This document shows positions 50,056 to 58,323 of a DNA stretch of 64,000 nucleotides, one piece after another. The position numbers were made by a program, and so were the translations under genes. The DNA is from Sphingomonas vulcanisoli. GTDB taxonomy: Bacteria > Pseudomonadota > Alphaproteobacteria > Sphingomonadales > Sphingomonadaceae. The notes under the pieces are model-generated. The model was not told the origin of the DNA. It saw nothing but the letters and a program-made list of their open reading frames with translations, and did no database searches. Location: the NCBI RefSeq assembly GCF_011761305.1, contig NZ_JAAOZC010000006.1, positions 108,431 through 172,430 of the forward strand, written 5' to 3'. Every line of letters starts with the position of its first letter. The stretch's first letter is position 1.

Positions 50056-50262
50056 CTACCGCCACGTGCCCAGCTCCATCCACCGCAGCAGCGGTTTCAG
50101 CGGCAGGATCCAGACGATGCCGAAGAAACAATAGATCGGCGCCTGCACCAGCGCGGGCAATCGGCCGATCGGGTATGAAAGGCTGGCGACCAGGAAGCAC
50201 CAGACGCAGACGATCAGCAGGATCAGCGCCATGCCCACGGGTTTGCGCCAGCTGGGCGTCAT
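50056..50262 (-). CDS. DUF2842 family small membrane protein
   Basis: A 68-residue protein starting at the ATG at 50262 (MTPSWRKPVGMALILL). Two hydrophobic helices (about 10-28 and 38-57) flank a short loop, and the end PLKPLLRWMELG is typical of DUF2842 proteins of alphaproteobacteria. Function unknown. It overlaps the cyclo-ligase gene upstream by 4 nt. Confidence 0.82.
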   Translation of the reverse strand: MTPSWRKPVGMALILLIVCVWCFLVASLSYPIGRLPALVQAPIYCFFGIVWILPLKPLLRWMELGTWR

Positions 50263-50873
50263 TGCGCAGGCACCACGATCCACTCCCGTTCGGTGGCGAT
50301 GGCGTGCAGCGGGATATCCCAGGGATCGTGCGGCACGGCTTCCACCTCCTGTACGCTCCATGCATAGCCCAAGCGACGCGCTCCGGGGAAGCGGGAGAAA
50401 GCGCGATCGTAATGGCTCGCGCCCTGACCGATCCGGCCGCCCTGCCGATCGAAGCCGAGCAGCGGCGTGACGATGATGTCCGGCGCGACTTCGGCCGCGG
50501 TGGCGAGCGGCTGACGTAGCTTGAACACCGCGCGCTGCAGCGGATCGCCGGGCGCCCAGGCGCGGAAATACATCGTCGTGCGATCGGTGAGATGGGGAAG
50601 CGCCAGCCGCTGACCGCGCGCATGGAGCCGCTCGATCAGCGGCTGCGGATCGATCTCGTCCTGAATTTTAAAGTAGAGCGCAACGATCGCCTGCGGCGGG
50701 ATATGCGGCAGCAGCCGATCGGCGGTCGCCTCGGCTTCCCTGAGCGCGCTTTGCTCACCCAGCCCTTCGAACAGCGCGGCACGCCGGGCGCGCAGCATCT
50801 CGCGCAGCGCCGGCTTGTCGGGGTGGCCGGGGAGGGCGCCGGGGCCGGTGGGGGTGAGTGGTGGGACCGCCAT
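50259..50873 (-). CDS. fau: 5-formyltetrahydrofolate cyclo-ligase
   Basis: A 204-residue enzyme that converts 5-formyl-THF to 5,10-methenyl-THF with ATP. Conserved blocks are KPALREMLRARR (substrate/phosphate site), PDIIVTPLLGFDRQGGRIGQGASHYDR (in parts: VTPLLGFDRQGG, GQGASHYDR) and the C-terminal IPLHAIATEREWI. Linkage to 6S RNA and zapA upstream matches the widespread bacterial arrangement. The first 17 residues are poorly conserved and the start could be internal. Confidence 0.93.
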   Translation of the reverse strand: MAVPPLTPTGPGALPGHPDKPALREMLRARRAALFEGLGEQSALREAEATADRLLPHIPPQAIVALYFKIQDEIDPQPLIERLHARGQRLALPHLTDRTTMYFRAWAPGDPLQRAVFKLRQPLATAAEVAPDIIVTPLLGFDRQGGRIGQGASHYDRAFSRFPGARRLGYAWSVQEVEAVPHDPWDIPLHAIATEREWIVVPAQ

Positions 50874-50889
50874 AGCCGTTTTCTGGAAT

Positions 50890-51016
50890 ATCCTCTGACG
50901 CCAAAAACGTCAGGTGGGGACCATGTGCTTTGGGCCAGGGCCCTAGCAGGGACAGCCCCCTAGGATGATGAATCGCCTCAGGGATAATCGCCACGATCGT
51001 ACCGGGCAGTCCCACC
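50890..51016 (-). ncRNA. ssrS: 6S RNA
   Basis: A candidate 6S RNA, which mimics an open promoter and sequesters sigma-70 RNA polymerase. It lies between zapA and the cyclo-ligase gene on their strand, the standard position. A closing stem GGTGGGAC (51009-51016) pairs with GTCCCCACC (50913-50921), with a largely helical body and an internal bubble, and a consensus-like promoter lies at the right distance upstream. A CTGACG/CGTCAG hairpin (50895-50913) may mark the 3' end. Exact ends are estimated. Confidence 0.72.
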
Positions 51017-51022
51017 GCCTTC

Positions 51023-51051
51023 TATTTAGGGTGTGTGCCCCATCCGGGCAA
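51023..51051 (-). promoter_or_regulatory. Sigma-70 promoter of 6S RNA
   Basis: On the minus strand TTGCCC (51051-51046) and TAAATA (51028-51023) are spaced by exactly 17 bp. The expected transcription start about 7 nt further is near 51016, where the 6S closing stem begins. Confidence 0.65.
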
Positions 51052-51099
51052 TGGGCTGTAGGGTAGGGGCGGATCGCTTCAAAGATAAGTCCGTTTGCC

Positions 51100-51209
51100 C
51101 TGAGCTTGTCGAAGGGCTGTCCTGAGCGCCTGTCTTGGCACTCAGTCGAAGGGGTTGTTCTGTTTTCCCGCCTCGGATCCAAAGAAGGACGGTGCTTCGA
51201 CAGGCTCAG
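51100..51209. repeat. CTGAGCTTGTCGAAG inverted pair
   Basis: CTGAGCTTGTCGAAG (51100-51114) and CTTCGACAGGCTCAG (51195-51209) face each other across about 80 bp. This REP-like motif also occurs at 39070-39138 and 63854-63880. It lies between the 6S promoter and the end of zapA. Confidence 0.85.
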
Positions 51210-51253
51210 CACGAACGGTTTTTTGCCGTGGATCTTTGAATATCGAGCCCGAG

Positions 51254-51583
51254 CTAAGCGCTGGGCATCGCTTTCTCGAGCTTGTCGCCCAACGCTTCCA
51301 GCCGCTCTGCGAATTGTTCGAGCAAGGGCACCAGCTTGGGATCGATCGCAGGAGCGGGGGGAGGCGGCGGGGCCGCGCCGGGCGGGCGGCTGTCGATCTC
51401 GTCGGCCAGCAACAGGCTGGCCAGCAGCAGCAAGCGGGTCTCGCTGACGCCTCCTAGCGCGCCGAGCACGTCCTGCGCCTTGGCGTCAATCTTTTGCGCC
51501 AGCGCTTCATAATGCGCTTCCTCTCCGGCGCGGCAGGCAAGCTCATACTGGCGGCCGCCGATCGAGAGCTTGACCTGCGCCAT
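51254..51583 (-). CDS. zapA: Cell division protein ZapA
   Basis: A 109-residue protein that binds FtsZ and bundles protofilaments at the division site. The globular N-terminal part (VKLSIGGRQYELACRAGEE) matches ZapA; a helix with ETRLLLLASLLLADEI follows, then a Pro-rich hinge (about 67-78) and a C-terminal coiled-coil (about 85-106). It overlaps the preceding gene by 1 nt. Confidence 0.9.
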   Translation of the reverse strand: MAQVKLSIGGRQYELACRAGEEAHYEALAQKIDAKAQDVLGALGGVSETRLLLLASLLLADEIDSRPPGAAPPPPPAPAIDPKLVPLLEQFAERLEALGDKLEKAMPSA

Positions 51584-51795
51584 CAGGCGATGAAACCATC
51601 AGGCTTGGCGACAAGCGCATCGAGCCGATCGATCGTTTCCTGGATGCGCAGGCGCAGCAGCCCGTGACGCTCGTCGAGCAGGGCATAGGCTTCGGCAAGG
51701 TTGCTGTGCGGCACGTCGCGCGGCTCGATCCGCTCGAGGCGCGCCAGCGCCGCCCCGATTCGGTCCAGCACAGCGTCGAGGTCAACTTCGGCCAT
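51583..51795 (-). CDS. Small coiled-coil protein upstream of zapA
   Basis: A 70-residue acidic, fully helical protein (VDLDAVLDRIGAALARLERIE ... LLRLRIQETIDRLDALV). It shares its stop/start with zapA, so the two are translationally coupled. No named family is recognised; it may help ZapA or FtsZ ring assembly, which is inference from position. Confidence 0.72.
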   Translation of the reverse strand: MAEVDLDAVLDRIGAALARLERIEPRDVPHSNLAEAYALLDERHGLLRLRIQETIDRLDALVAKPDGFIA

Positions 51796-51840
51796 ATACG
51801 GAGGATAGCAGCACTTCGGGCGCGGACAAGCCGAGCCGGA

Positions 51841-53145
51841 TCAGCTCTCCACGGCCGCCACGCCGCGCGGCCCTCGCGCCAGCGCCGCGGCCAGCTGCGC
51901 CCGATCCAGCGCCCCCTCCCAGCGCGCGACGACGATCGTCGCCACCGCATTGCCGACGAAATTGGTGAGGCTGCGGCATTCGCTCATGAAGCGGTCGACG
52001 CCGAGGATCAGCGCCATCCCCGCGACCGGGATCGAGGGGATGATCGACAGCGTCGCGGCCAGCGTGATGAACCCCGCGCCGGTCACCCCCGCCGCGCCTT
52101 TCGAGGACAGCATCGCCACCCCGAGTAGCAGCAACTGCTGGCCAAAGCTCAGATGGATGCCCAGCGCCTGGGCGATGAACAGCGCCGCCAGCGTCATATA
52201 GATGTTGGTGCCGTCCAGGTTGAACGAATAGCCCGTCGGCACCACGACGCCCACTACGGTGCGCGCGCAGCCCGCGGCCTCCATCTTGGTGATCAGGCCG
52301 GGGAGGGCGGCTTCGGACGAGGAGGTGCCGAGCACCAGCAGCAATTCCGGCGCGATGTAACGGAGAAGGCGCAGGATCGAGAAGCCGGCCGCTTTGCCGA
52401 CCAGGCCGAGCACGACGAGGACGAATAGCAGGGATGTTAGATAGAAGGTCAGGACCAGCGCGAGCAGGCTGCTGAGCGTCGCCAGCCCATATTGGCCGAT
52501 CGTGAACGCCATCGCGCCCAGCGCGCCGATCGGCGCCGCGCGCATCACGATCGCGGTAATACGGAACACCACCGCGCTCGCGCTTTCGATCACATCGAGC
52601 AGGGGCTGCGCGCGCTCCCCGACCAGGGCGATGGCGATCCCCGTGAGGATGGCGACCAGCAGCACCTGCAAGACGTCGCCCCCGGTCAGCGCGCTGACCA
52701 ACGTGTCCGGGATAATCGCCAGCAGGAACCCGTTGATCGTCCGATCATGTGCCTTGGAAGCAAAATCGGCGACTTTCGCGGCATCCAGCGTTGCCGGATC
52801 GATGTGGAGGCCGGCGCCCGGCTGGACGATATTGGCAACCGCAAGACCGATGAACAGCGCGACTGTGGAGAAGACGAGAAAGTAAAGAAACGCCTTGCCA
52901 GCGATTCGCCCTAAGGCTCCCAGTTCCCGCAGGTGCGCGATGCCGGCCACGATGGTCAGGAAAATTACGGGGGCGATGATCATCTTGACGAGCTTTATGA
53001 AGCCGTCGCCCAGCGGCTTGAACGCCACACCCAGCCACGGCACAAAATACCCCAGACTCACGCCGATCAGGATCGCGATAACCACCTGAAAATAGAGCTG
53101 TCGCCACCATGCGGTGCGGCGAGCGGGTTCAGGGGGTACGGTCAT
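51841..53145 (-). CDS. dctA: C4-dicarboxylate:cation symporter DctA
   Basis: A 434-residue membrane transporter of the DAACS (glutamate/dicarboxylate) family. Re-entrant loop HP1 carries [10 protein letters not shown], and the transmembrane 7 and 8 region has [19 protein letters not shown] (two parts: [19 protein letters not shown]) and [18 protein letters not shown]. These match DctA, which takes up succinate, fumarate and malate with protons or sodium. It stands alone; no dctBD regulator is adjacent. Confidence 0.92.
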   Translation of the reverse strand: MTVPPEPARRTAWWRQLYFQVVIAILIGVSLGYFVPWLGVAFKPLGDGFIKLVKMIIAPVIFLTIVAGIAHLRELGALGRIAGKAFLYFLVFSTVALFIGLAVANIVQPGAGLHIDPATLDAAKVADFASKAHDRTINGFLLAIIPDTLVSALTGGDVLQVLLVAILTGIAIALVGERAQPLLDVIESASAVVFRITAIVMRAAPIGALGAMAFTIGQYGLATLSSLLALVLTFYLTSLLFVLVVLGLVGKAAGFSILRLLRYIAPELLLVLGTSSSEAALPGLITKMEAAGCARTVVGVVVPTGYSFNLDGTNIYMTLAALFIAQALGIHLSFGQQLLLLGVAMLSSKGAAGVTGAGFITLAATLSIIPSIPVAGMALILGVDRFMSECRSLTNFVGNAVATIVVARWEGALDRAQLAAALARGPRGVAAVES

Positions 53146-53322
53146 CTATTGGATGGCTAGTCCTTCGCCCGTAGCACGGCAACGTGGAACATGGTCTTTT
53201 TCATTAACTGTAAAAGAATGTTAACGGGCCTTTACCGCCTTGTGCGCCTGCACAAAAATGATATGAGGGCGCTGAAGCTCCTCGGTTTGGGAGCGACTGG
53301 ATACTGCTTTTCGGGGGGTTTT

Positions 53323-54012
53323 ATGAAGCTTTTTGCACGTTCCGCGCTGGTCGCTGCTACGATGCTGGCGCCTGTGTCGATGGCTGCGGCCGCGACGACT
53401 ATTACGCAGACCAGCAATTTTGGTCCGACGAAAACCGAGACGAGCTTCACGGGCTCGCTGGCCGGCTTTGATTCCAGCCTCGGCACGCTGACCAATGTGT
53501 TGATCACTTACACCTTCGGCTTCAACAGCAGCGGCACGGTGACCAACACTGCGCAGCAGGCACAGACCTTCACCGCCAAGGAAGATGTCGATGGTGCGCT
53601 GACCCTCTCGGGTTCTTACAGCGCCACCGGTGATCTCGATCCGGGCGTTTCCCAGAAGTATACGAATCTTGGCGCGGGCCAGTCGGCGGCCTTTGGTCCC
53701 TTCAGCTTCGCCACGACCGCGCAGTCGACCACGTTCAGCTTTTCCAGCCTCACGGATGATCTGTCGTCCTTCGTCAACGCGCTGAATTACCAGGTCGATA
53801 CTCAGACCGGCCAGGGTTTCACAGGCGGCGGCGGCAATACCTCCGCGTCGCTTAACACCACGGCGCAGGGCACGGTCTCGATCGCTTACACTTACGATGT
53901 GGCCGCTGCGGTTCCCGAGCCGGCTTCGTGGGCGATGATGGTCGGCGGCTTCGGCATGCTCGGCGGCGCGCTCCGTCGCAAGCGCGGTATCACGGTCGTC
54001 ACCTTCGGCTGA
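53323..54012 (+). CDS. Choice-of-anchor-type PEPxxWA-CTERM protein
   Basis: About 229 residues from the ATG at 53323 (MKLFARSALVAATML), which gives a normal signal peptide; upstream in-frame starts do not. The body is Thr/Ser/Gly-rich with beta-strand character and resembles the choice-of-anchor domains of PEP-CTERM proteins. The sorting tail is AVPEPASWAMMVGGFGMLGG followed by LRRKR. It is expected to be exported and processed by an exosortase-type enzyme. Upstream lies an AT-richer 177-bp gap; a strong terminator follows. Confidence 0.88.
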   Translation: MKLFARSALVAATMLAPVSMAAAATTITQTSNFGPTKTETSFTGSLAGFDSSLGTLTNVLITYTFGFNSSGTVTNTAQQAQTFTAKEDVDGALTLSGSYSATGDLDPGVSQKYTNLGAGQSAAFGPFSFATTAQSTTFSFSSLTDDLSSFVNALNYQVDTQTGQGFTGGGGNTSASLNTTAQGTVSIAYTYDVAAAVPEPASWAMMVGGFGMLGGALRRKRGITVVTFG

Positions 54013-54033
54013 TCCGTTTCAAAAACAAAGAAA

Positions 54034-54066
54034 AGGCCCTCGGTCGCAAGACCGGGGGCCTTTTTG
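54034..54066 (+). terminator. Intrinsic terminator after the PEP-CTERM gene
   Basis: AGGCCCtCGGTCgcaaGACCGgGGGCCT forms a long stem followed by TTTTTG. The A-rich left flank (AAAAACAAAGAAA) gives a T-tract on the opposite strand too, so it may also stop transcription leaving tRNA-Lys. Confidence 0.9.
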
Positions 54067-54119
54067 TATGCGCAACTTCAATTGCGCGATATGGGCGAAG
54101 ATACTGAAGTTTGGAGAGT

Positions 54120-54195
54120 TGGTGGGTCCGATGGGATTCGAACCCATGACCTCTCGATTAAAAGTCGCTTGCTCTACCGACTGAGCTACGGACCC
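54120..54195 (-). tRNA. tRNA-Lys (TTT)
   Basis: A 76-nt cloverleaf on the minus strand: acceptor GGGTCCG/CGGACCC, D-arm AGCTCAGTCGGTAGAGC, anticodon loop ACTTTTAAT-type with TTT, T-arm ATGGGTTCGAATCCCAT and encoded CCA. Its first 10 nt overlap the 3' end of folK, whose TAG stop is the TAG of TAGCTCAG. Confidence 0.96.
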
Positions 54196-54704
54196 GACCG
54201 GTTGCGATCCCTATGGACCGGCGTCGCCTTGGTCAACCGTGACGCGAGGTGGCGAATGGTCAGCGCGCCGCGGGGAGGCCGCCAGCCGGCCGCGATCGTG
54301 GCAAGCGGGTCCAGCACGAACAGCCGCCTGGTAAGGGCGGGATGCGGGATGGCAAGGTCGGGTCCACGCCAGAGGCCGCCCGACCACAGCAGGATATCCA
54401 GATCGATGACACGCGGACCCCACCGCTGGCCGCGCCGTCTCCCGAAGCGGCGCTCGATCGCCTTGAGCGCGCTCAAAAGATCCGGCGGCGGCAGGGGGCT
54501 CTCCAACAAAGCCGCCGCGTTGGCGAAACGCCGCGCGGAGGGGCCGAGCGGCGCGGTGGCGACGATCGGCGAGAGCGCGATCAGCCGCCCGCGATCGCCG
54601 AGGGCACGCCCCGCAGCGGCAATCACCGCGGGCGGCCGCCCGTAGCGCCCATGCGGACGGTTCGATCCCAGGCCGATCGCGTAGAGGTGGAGCGGCGCTT
54701 TCAT
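54186..54704 (-). CDS. folK: 6-hydroxymethyl-7,8-dihydropterin pyrophosphokinase
   Basis: About 172 residues from the ATG at 54704. It transfers pyrophosphate to the pterin in folate synthesis. LYAIGLGSNRPHG opens the domain, RFANAAALLES and GPRVIDLDILLW supply the pterin and metal-binding motifs, and IPHPALTRRLFVLDPLATI is the C-terminal block. The coding end runs into tRNA-Lys, with the stop formed by the tRNA sequence. Confidence 0.92.
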   Translation of the reverse strand: MKAPLHLYAIGLGSNRPHGRYGRPPAVIAAAGRALGDRGRLIALSPIVATAPLGPSARRFANAAALLESPLPPPDLLSALKAIERRFGRRRGQRWGPRVIDLDILLWSGGLWRGPDLAIPHPALTRRLFVLDPLATIAAGWRPPRGALTIRHLASRLTKATPVHRDRNRSGP

Positions 54705-54760
54705 CGCGGCGCGCGGCTTCGCCGGTATGCCGCGGGGCGTCAATCGGCTAGCGGAACGCG

Positions 54761-55432
54761 ATGCTGTCTCCACTCCCCTCAACCGAGCCGCCGCAGGATT
54801 GCCCGCTCTGCCCGCGCCTCGCCGAATTTCGCCATGTTCAGCAGGCCGCGCACCCCGATTGGTATAACGCGCCCGTGCCGAGCTTCGGCGATCCCGACGC
54901 CTGGCTGGCGATTGTCGGCCTGGCGCCGGGACTGCAGGGCGCCAACCGCACCGGCCGGCCCTTCACCGGCGATTTCGCCGGCATCCTGCTTTATGAGACC
55001 TTGCTCAAGTTCGGGCTGGCCGAGGGCAGCTATGCCGCCGTTCCTGATGACGGGCTGACGCTCAAGGGCGCGATGATCATCAATGCGGTGCGCTGCCTGC
55101 CGCCGCAGAACAAGCCGACGCCCGAGGAGATCCGCACCTGCCGCCCCTTCCTCGAGGCGCCGCTCGCTGCGCTTCCCAATCTGCGCGTGGTTATCGCACT
55201 GGGGCAGATCGCGCATCAGTCGGCGGTAAAGGCGCTTGGGGGTCGATTGCCCAAGGCGAGGTTTGGGCATTGCGCGGAGCATTGGCTGCCTTCGGGGCTG
55301 GTGCTGATCGATAGCTACCATTGCTCGCGCTACAATCAGAACACGCGCGTCCTGACGCCTCCGATGTTCGAGGCCGTGTTCGAGAAGGCGGCGGCCTTAA
55401 GGGCTCAGGAAGCGCGCGCCGCCTCAATGTAG
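54761..55432 (+). CDS. Family 5 (UDGb-type) uracil-DNA glycosylase
   Basis: A 223-residue DNA-repair enzyme. Motif 1 GLAPGLQGANRTGRPFTGD is that of the family-5 (UDGb) class, which lacks the usual catalytic Asp/Asn, and motif 2 is DSYHCSRYNQNT. Cysteines C14, C17, C112 and C127 (spacing C-x2-C ... C-x14-C) fit the [4Fe-4S] cluster of family 4/5 enzymes. It removes uracil and some deaminated or alkylated bases from DNA. It overlaps the convergent aminotransferase gene by 28 nt. Confidence 0.9.
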   Translation: MLSPLPSTEPPQDCPLCPRLAEFRHVQQAAHPDWYNAPVPSFGDPDAWLAIVGLAPGLQGANRTGRPFTGDFAGILLYETLLKFGLAEGSYAAVPDDGLTLKGAMIINAVRCLPPQNKPTPEEIRTCRPFLEAPLAALPNLRVVIALGQIAHQSAVKALGGRLPKARFGHCAEHWLPSGLVLIDSYHCSRYNQNTRVLTPPMFEAVFEKAAALRAQEARAASM

Positions 55433-56253
55433 AGCTGGCGCAGTCGCCGGGCGATCGGGCCGGGCTTGCCATCCGCCACCGGCCTGCCGTCGATCGAGAC
55501 GATCGGCATGACGAAGGTCGTCGCGCTGGTCAGCATCGCTTCGCGCGCCGCGAGGGCTTCGTCGACGGTGAAGGCGCGTTCCTCGATGGTGACGCCGTCC
55601 TGCTCCGCCAGCGCCCAGATCGCGGCGCGGGTGCAGCCGGGCAATACAGTCTGGCTGTAGGGGCGCGTCACCAGCGTGCCCGCCTGCGTCACGATCAGCG
55701 CGGTGGAGGAGGCGCCTTCGGTAACGAAGCCATCCTCCACCATCCACGCCTCCTGCGCGCCCGCTTCCGCGGCGGCGCGCTTAGCGAGCACCTGCGCGAG
55801 CAGCATCACGCTCTTGATATCGCGCCGCGCCCAGCGGAGATCGGACATGGTCACGACCGCGACGCCCTTCTCGGCGGCGGGGCTGTTCAGATAGTCGTAG
55901 GCCTGGGTGAACATCACCAGCGTCGGCGGGGTGTCCGCTTTCCGCAGGAAGTCCCGTTCGGCGGCGCCGGCAGTGAGCTGGAGGTAGACGCTGCCCTGAT
56001 CGATCTGATTGCGGACGATCAGTTCGCGCTCGACGGCTTCGATCTGTTCGGAAGTATAGGGGAAAGTGAGGCCAAGGGCGTCCGCCGAACGCTGCAGGCG
56101 GCTGAGGTGACGGGCACTGTCGATCAGCTTGCCGTCGAGTACGGCGGTCACCTCATAGATGCCGTCCGCGAACAGAAAGCCGCGGTCCATCACCGAAACA
56201 CGCGCATCGGCCAGCGGGACAAACGCGCCATCGATCCAGGCGATGCGCTCCAT
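55405..56253 (-). CDS. dat: D-amino-acid aminotransferase
   Basis: A 282-residue class IV PLP aminotransferase. The PLP lysine is K147 in RRDIKSVMLL; DARVSVMDRGFLFADGIYEV and VTEGASSTALIV are family blocks that fit D-alanine transaminase better than branched-chain aminotransferase, although lyase or L-specific relatives cannot be ruled out. It overlaps the end of aguB by 1 nt and so is in the agmatine-degradation operon. Confidence 0.87.
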   Translation of the reverse strand: MERIAWIDGAFVPLADARVSVMDRGFLFADGIYEVTAVLDGKLIDSARHLSRLQRSADALGLTFPYTSEQIEAVERELIVRNQIDQGSVYLQLTAGAAERDFLRKADTPPTLVMFTQAYDYLNSPAAEKGVAVVTMSDLRWARRDIKSVMLLAQVLAKRAAAEAGAQEAWMVEDGFVTEGASSTALIVTQAGTLVTRPYSQTVLPGCTRAAIWALAEQDGVTIEERAFTVDEALAAREAMLTSATTFVMPIVSIDGRPVADGKPGPIARRLRQLYIEAARAS

Positions 56254-57098
56254 CAGATGTCCTGCGTCAGGCGACCATAAAGATCGGGCCGGCGATCGCG
56301 GAAGAAGCCGAAGGCAGCGCGGTGGCGCTTGACGCGATCGATATCGATCGTTGCGATCAACACGCCCGTTTCCTCCGCACCGAACTCGGTGAGCATGTCG
56401 CCGCGTTCGTCGCAGATGAAGCTGTGGCCGTAGAAACGCTGGCCATGCTCCGTGCCGATCCGGTTGGCGGCGACCACGGGCACCACATTGGAGACCGCAT
56501 GGCCGATCATCGCGCGCCGCCACAACCGAGAGGTGTCGAGGCTGGGATCGTGCGGTTCGGTGCCGATCGCGGTGGGGTAGAAGAGGATTTCCGCGCCCAT
56601 CAGCATCATCGCGCGCGCGATCTCGGGATACCATTGATCCCAGCAGATGCCGACGCCGAGCTTAGTCGGTCCGTCCCATACCTTGAAGCCGGTGTTGCCG
56701 GGGCGGAAATAGAATTTCTCCTCATAGCCCGGCCCATCGGGAATGTGGCTCTTGCGATAAACGCCCTGCACGGCGCCATCCGGGCCGATCATCGCCAGGC
56801 TGTTGTAATGGTGCGGGCCATCGGCTTCGAAGAAGCTGGTCGGGATGCTGACCTTGAGCTCGGCGGCGAGCGTCTGCATCGCGGTGACGGCGGGGTGCGT
56901 CGCGGTCGGCCGCGCTTTGACGAACAGGCCTTCATCCTCGACGCGACAAAAATAGGGGCCTTCGAACAGCTCCGGCGGCAGAATGACCTGCGCGCCCTTG
57001 CCCGCGGCCTCGCGCACCAAATCGGAGACGGCGGCGATGTTCGCCGCTTCATCGTCTGTGAAGGCAAGCTGCAGGGCGGCGACGGTGATCTCGGCCAT
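56253..57098 (-). CDS. aguB: N-carbamoylputrescine amidase
   Basis: A 281-residue nitrilase-superfamily enzyme. The Glu-Lys-Cys triad is E43 (PPELFE), K116 (YRKSHIP) and C152 (GICWDQWYPE). It hydrolyses N-carbamoylputrescine to putrescine, CO2 and ammonia. It lies 4 nt downstream of agmatine deiminase, which makes its substrate. Confidence 0.93.
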   Translation of the reverse strand: MAEITVAALQLAFTDDEAANIAAVSDLVREAAGKGAQVILPPELFEGPYFCRVEDEGLFVKARPTATHPAVTAMQTLAAELKVSIPTSFFEADGPHHYNSLAMIGPDGAVQGVYRKSHIPDGPGYEEKFYFRPGNTGFKVWDGPTKLGVGICWDQWYPEIARAMMLMGAEILFYPTAIGTEPHDPSLDTSRLWRRAMIGHAVSNVVPVVAANRIGTEHGQRFYGHSFICDERGDMLTEFGAEETGVLIATIDIDRVKRHRAAFGFFRDRRPDLYGRLTQDI

Positions 57099-57102
57099 GC
57101 GC

Positions 57103-58077
57103 TTACTCCGGAATCTGCTGGCTGATGCAATGGAAGCTGCCGCCGCCGGTTAGGATATGATCCGCGCGCAGGCCGATCGTCTCGCGGCCAAGGAAGAGCA
57201 GCGCGATCGCATCTACCGCCGCCTGATCGTTGGCCGCGCCGTAGAGCGGCACCACGACGGTGGCGTTCCCAATGTAGAAATTCATATAGGAGGCGGGGAT
57301 CACCTCGTCATCGCGTTGGACCAGGCCGGGCGAAGGGATGGGGACGACCTCCAGACCGAAGGCGCGCGTACGTTCGGCGGCATCGCAATAGATTGCGGCG
57401 TTGGGATCGTCTTCGCCGGCGGGCACCGGAATAGCGATCCGGCCGTCGCCTACGAAGCGCGCGAGATTATCGACATGGCCATCGGTATGGTCTTCGGCGA
57501 GGCCGTGCCCCAGCCACAGTACGCGGTCGACGCCGAGATCGGCCGCCAGCCGCCGCTCGACATCGGCGCGGAGCAGGCCGGGATTGCGGTTCGGATTGAG
57601 CAGGCATTGCTCGGTGGTGACGGCCAGGCCGCTGCCGTCGACATCGATCGCACCGCCTTCCAGCACCCAGTCGCTTCGGCTTACGGAAAGGCCTGCCGCA
57701 GCGGCGAGCCGGGGGGCGAGCGTATCGTCACCCGGCAGATGATATTTACCGCCCCACCAGTTGAAGCGGAACGCGGCGGCGCGGCGGTCGCTCCCTGCGC
57801 TGAGAATGATCGCGCCGGTATCGCGCAGCCAGATATCGCCGAACGGCTCGACCACCACGTCGACATCGCCGACCGCACGCGCGCTCTCTGCCGCAGCCTC
57901 GTCGGCGGCGACCAGGATCACCCGTTCGCCCTTGCCGCCGGCACGGACCGCGTGCGCGAAGGCGGCGACTTCGGCGCGCGCGGGATCGAGATCGTCTTCC
58001 CACAGCGCCGCATGACTCGGCCAGCCGATCCATACCGCCTCATGCGGCGCCCATTCGGGTTGCTGGCGGTGGGCCAA
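57103..58077 (-). CDS. aguA: Agmatine deiminase
   Basis: A 324-residue enzyme that converts agmatine to N-carbamoylputrescine. PEWAPHEAVWIGWPSH opens the domain; RDTGAI, GGAIDVDG and GHVDN are active-site blocks, and the catalytic cysteine is C317 in GGGSFHCISQQ. It starts with TTG at 58077. With aguB it forms the arginine-decarboxylase route to putrescine; no speA lies in the window. Confidence 0.92.
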   Translation of the reverse strand: MAHRQQPEWAPHEAVWIGWPSHAALWEDDLDPARAEVAAFAHAVRAGGKGERVILVAADEAAAESARAVGDVDVVVEPFGDIWLRDTGAIILSAGSDRRAAAFRFNWWGGKYHLPGDDTLAPRLAAAAGLSVSRSDWVLEGGAIDVDGSGLAVTTEQCLLNPNRNPGLLRADVERRLAADLGVDRVLWLGHGLAEDHTDGHVDNLARFVGDGRIAIPVPAGEDDPNAAIYCDAAERTRAFGLEVVPIPSPGLVQRDDEVIPASYMNFYIGNATVVVPLYGAANDQAAVDAIALLFLGRETIGLRADHILTGGGSFHCISQQIPE

Positions 58078-58148
58078 GGGACGATCTTTCTGCTCGGGAA
58101 TTGCGCCGCCGATCTAGGGAGGTTGGTGCAGGGGTCAAGCGGGCTTGA

Positions 58149-58270
58149 TCCTCCCCGGTACGGGGAGGTGGCAGGCCGAAGGCCTGACGGAGGGGTGTCA
58201 CTCCTTCGATATGGGGATACCCCTCCACCATTCGCTGCGCGAACGGTCCCCCTCCCCTTGCAGGGGAGGA
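58149..58270. repeat. Palindromic element in the divergent aguA/kinase gap
   Basis: About 122 bp with left hairpin TCCTCCCCGgtaCGGGGAGG and right arm CCCCTTGCAGGGGAGGA; GACGGAGGGGTG pairs imperfectly with ATACCCCTCCACC. Unlike other copies it lies between two divergent genes and so within their promoter region. Confidence 0.86.
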
Positions 58271-58323
58271 ATGGTGTGCCGCATGGTGGCCCTTGCTTCG
58301 CCGATGCGATAAAGCGTCTTCGC

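Noticed and set aside
55405..56634. Longer version of the D-amino-acid aminotransferase starting at 56634
   Set aside because: The extra N-terminal part overlaps aguB in another frame; the standard start MERIAWIDGAF at 56253 fits the family.
57157..58323. Long upstream extension of the sensor kinase frame
   Set aside because: It runs antisense through aguA and through a palindromic element; the kinase has a natural start with membrane helices at 58324.
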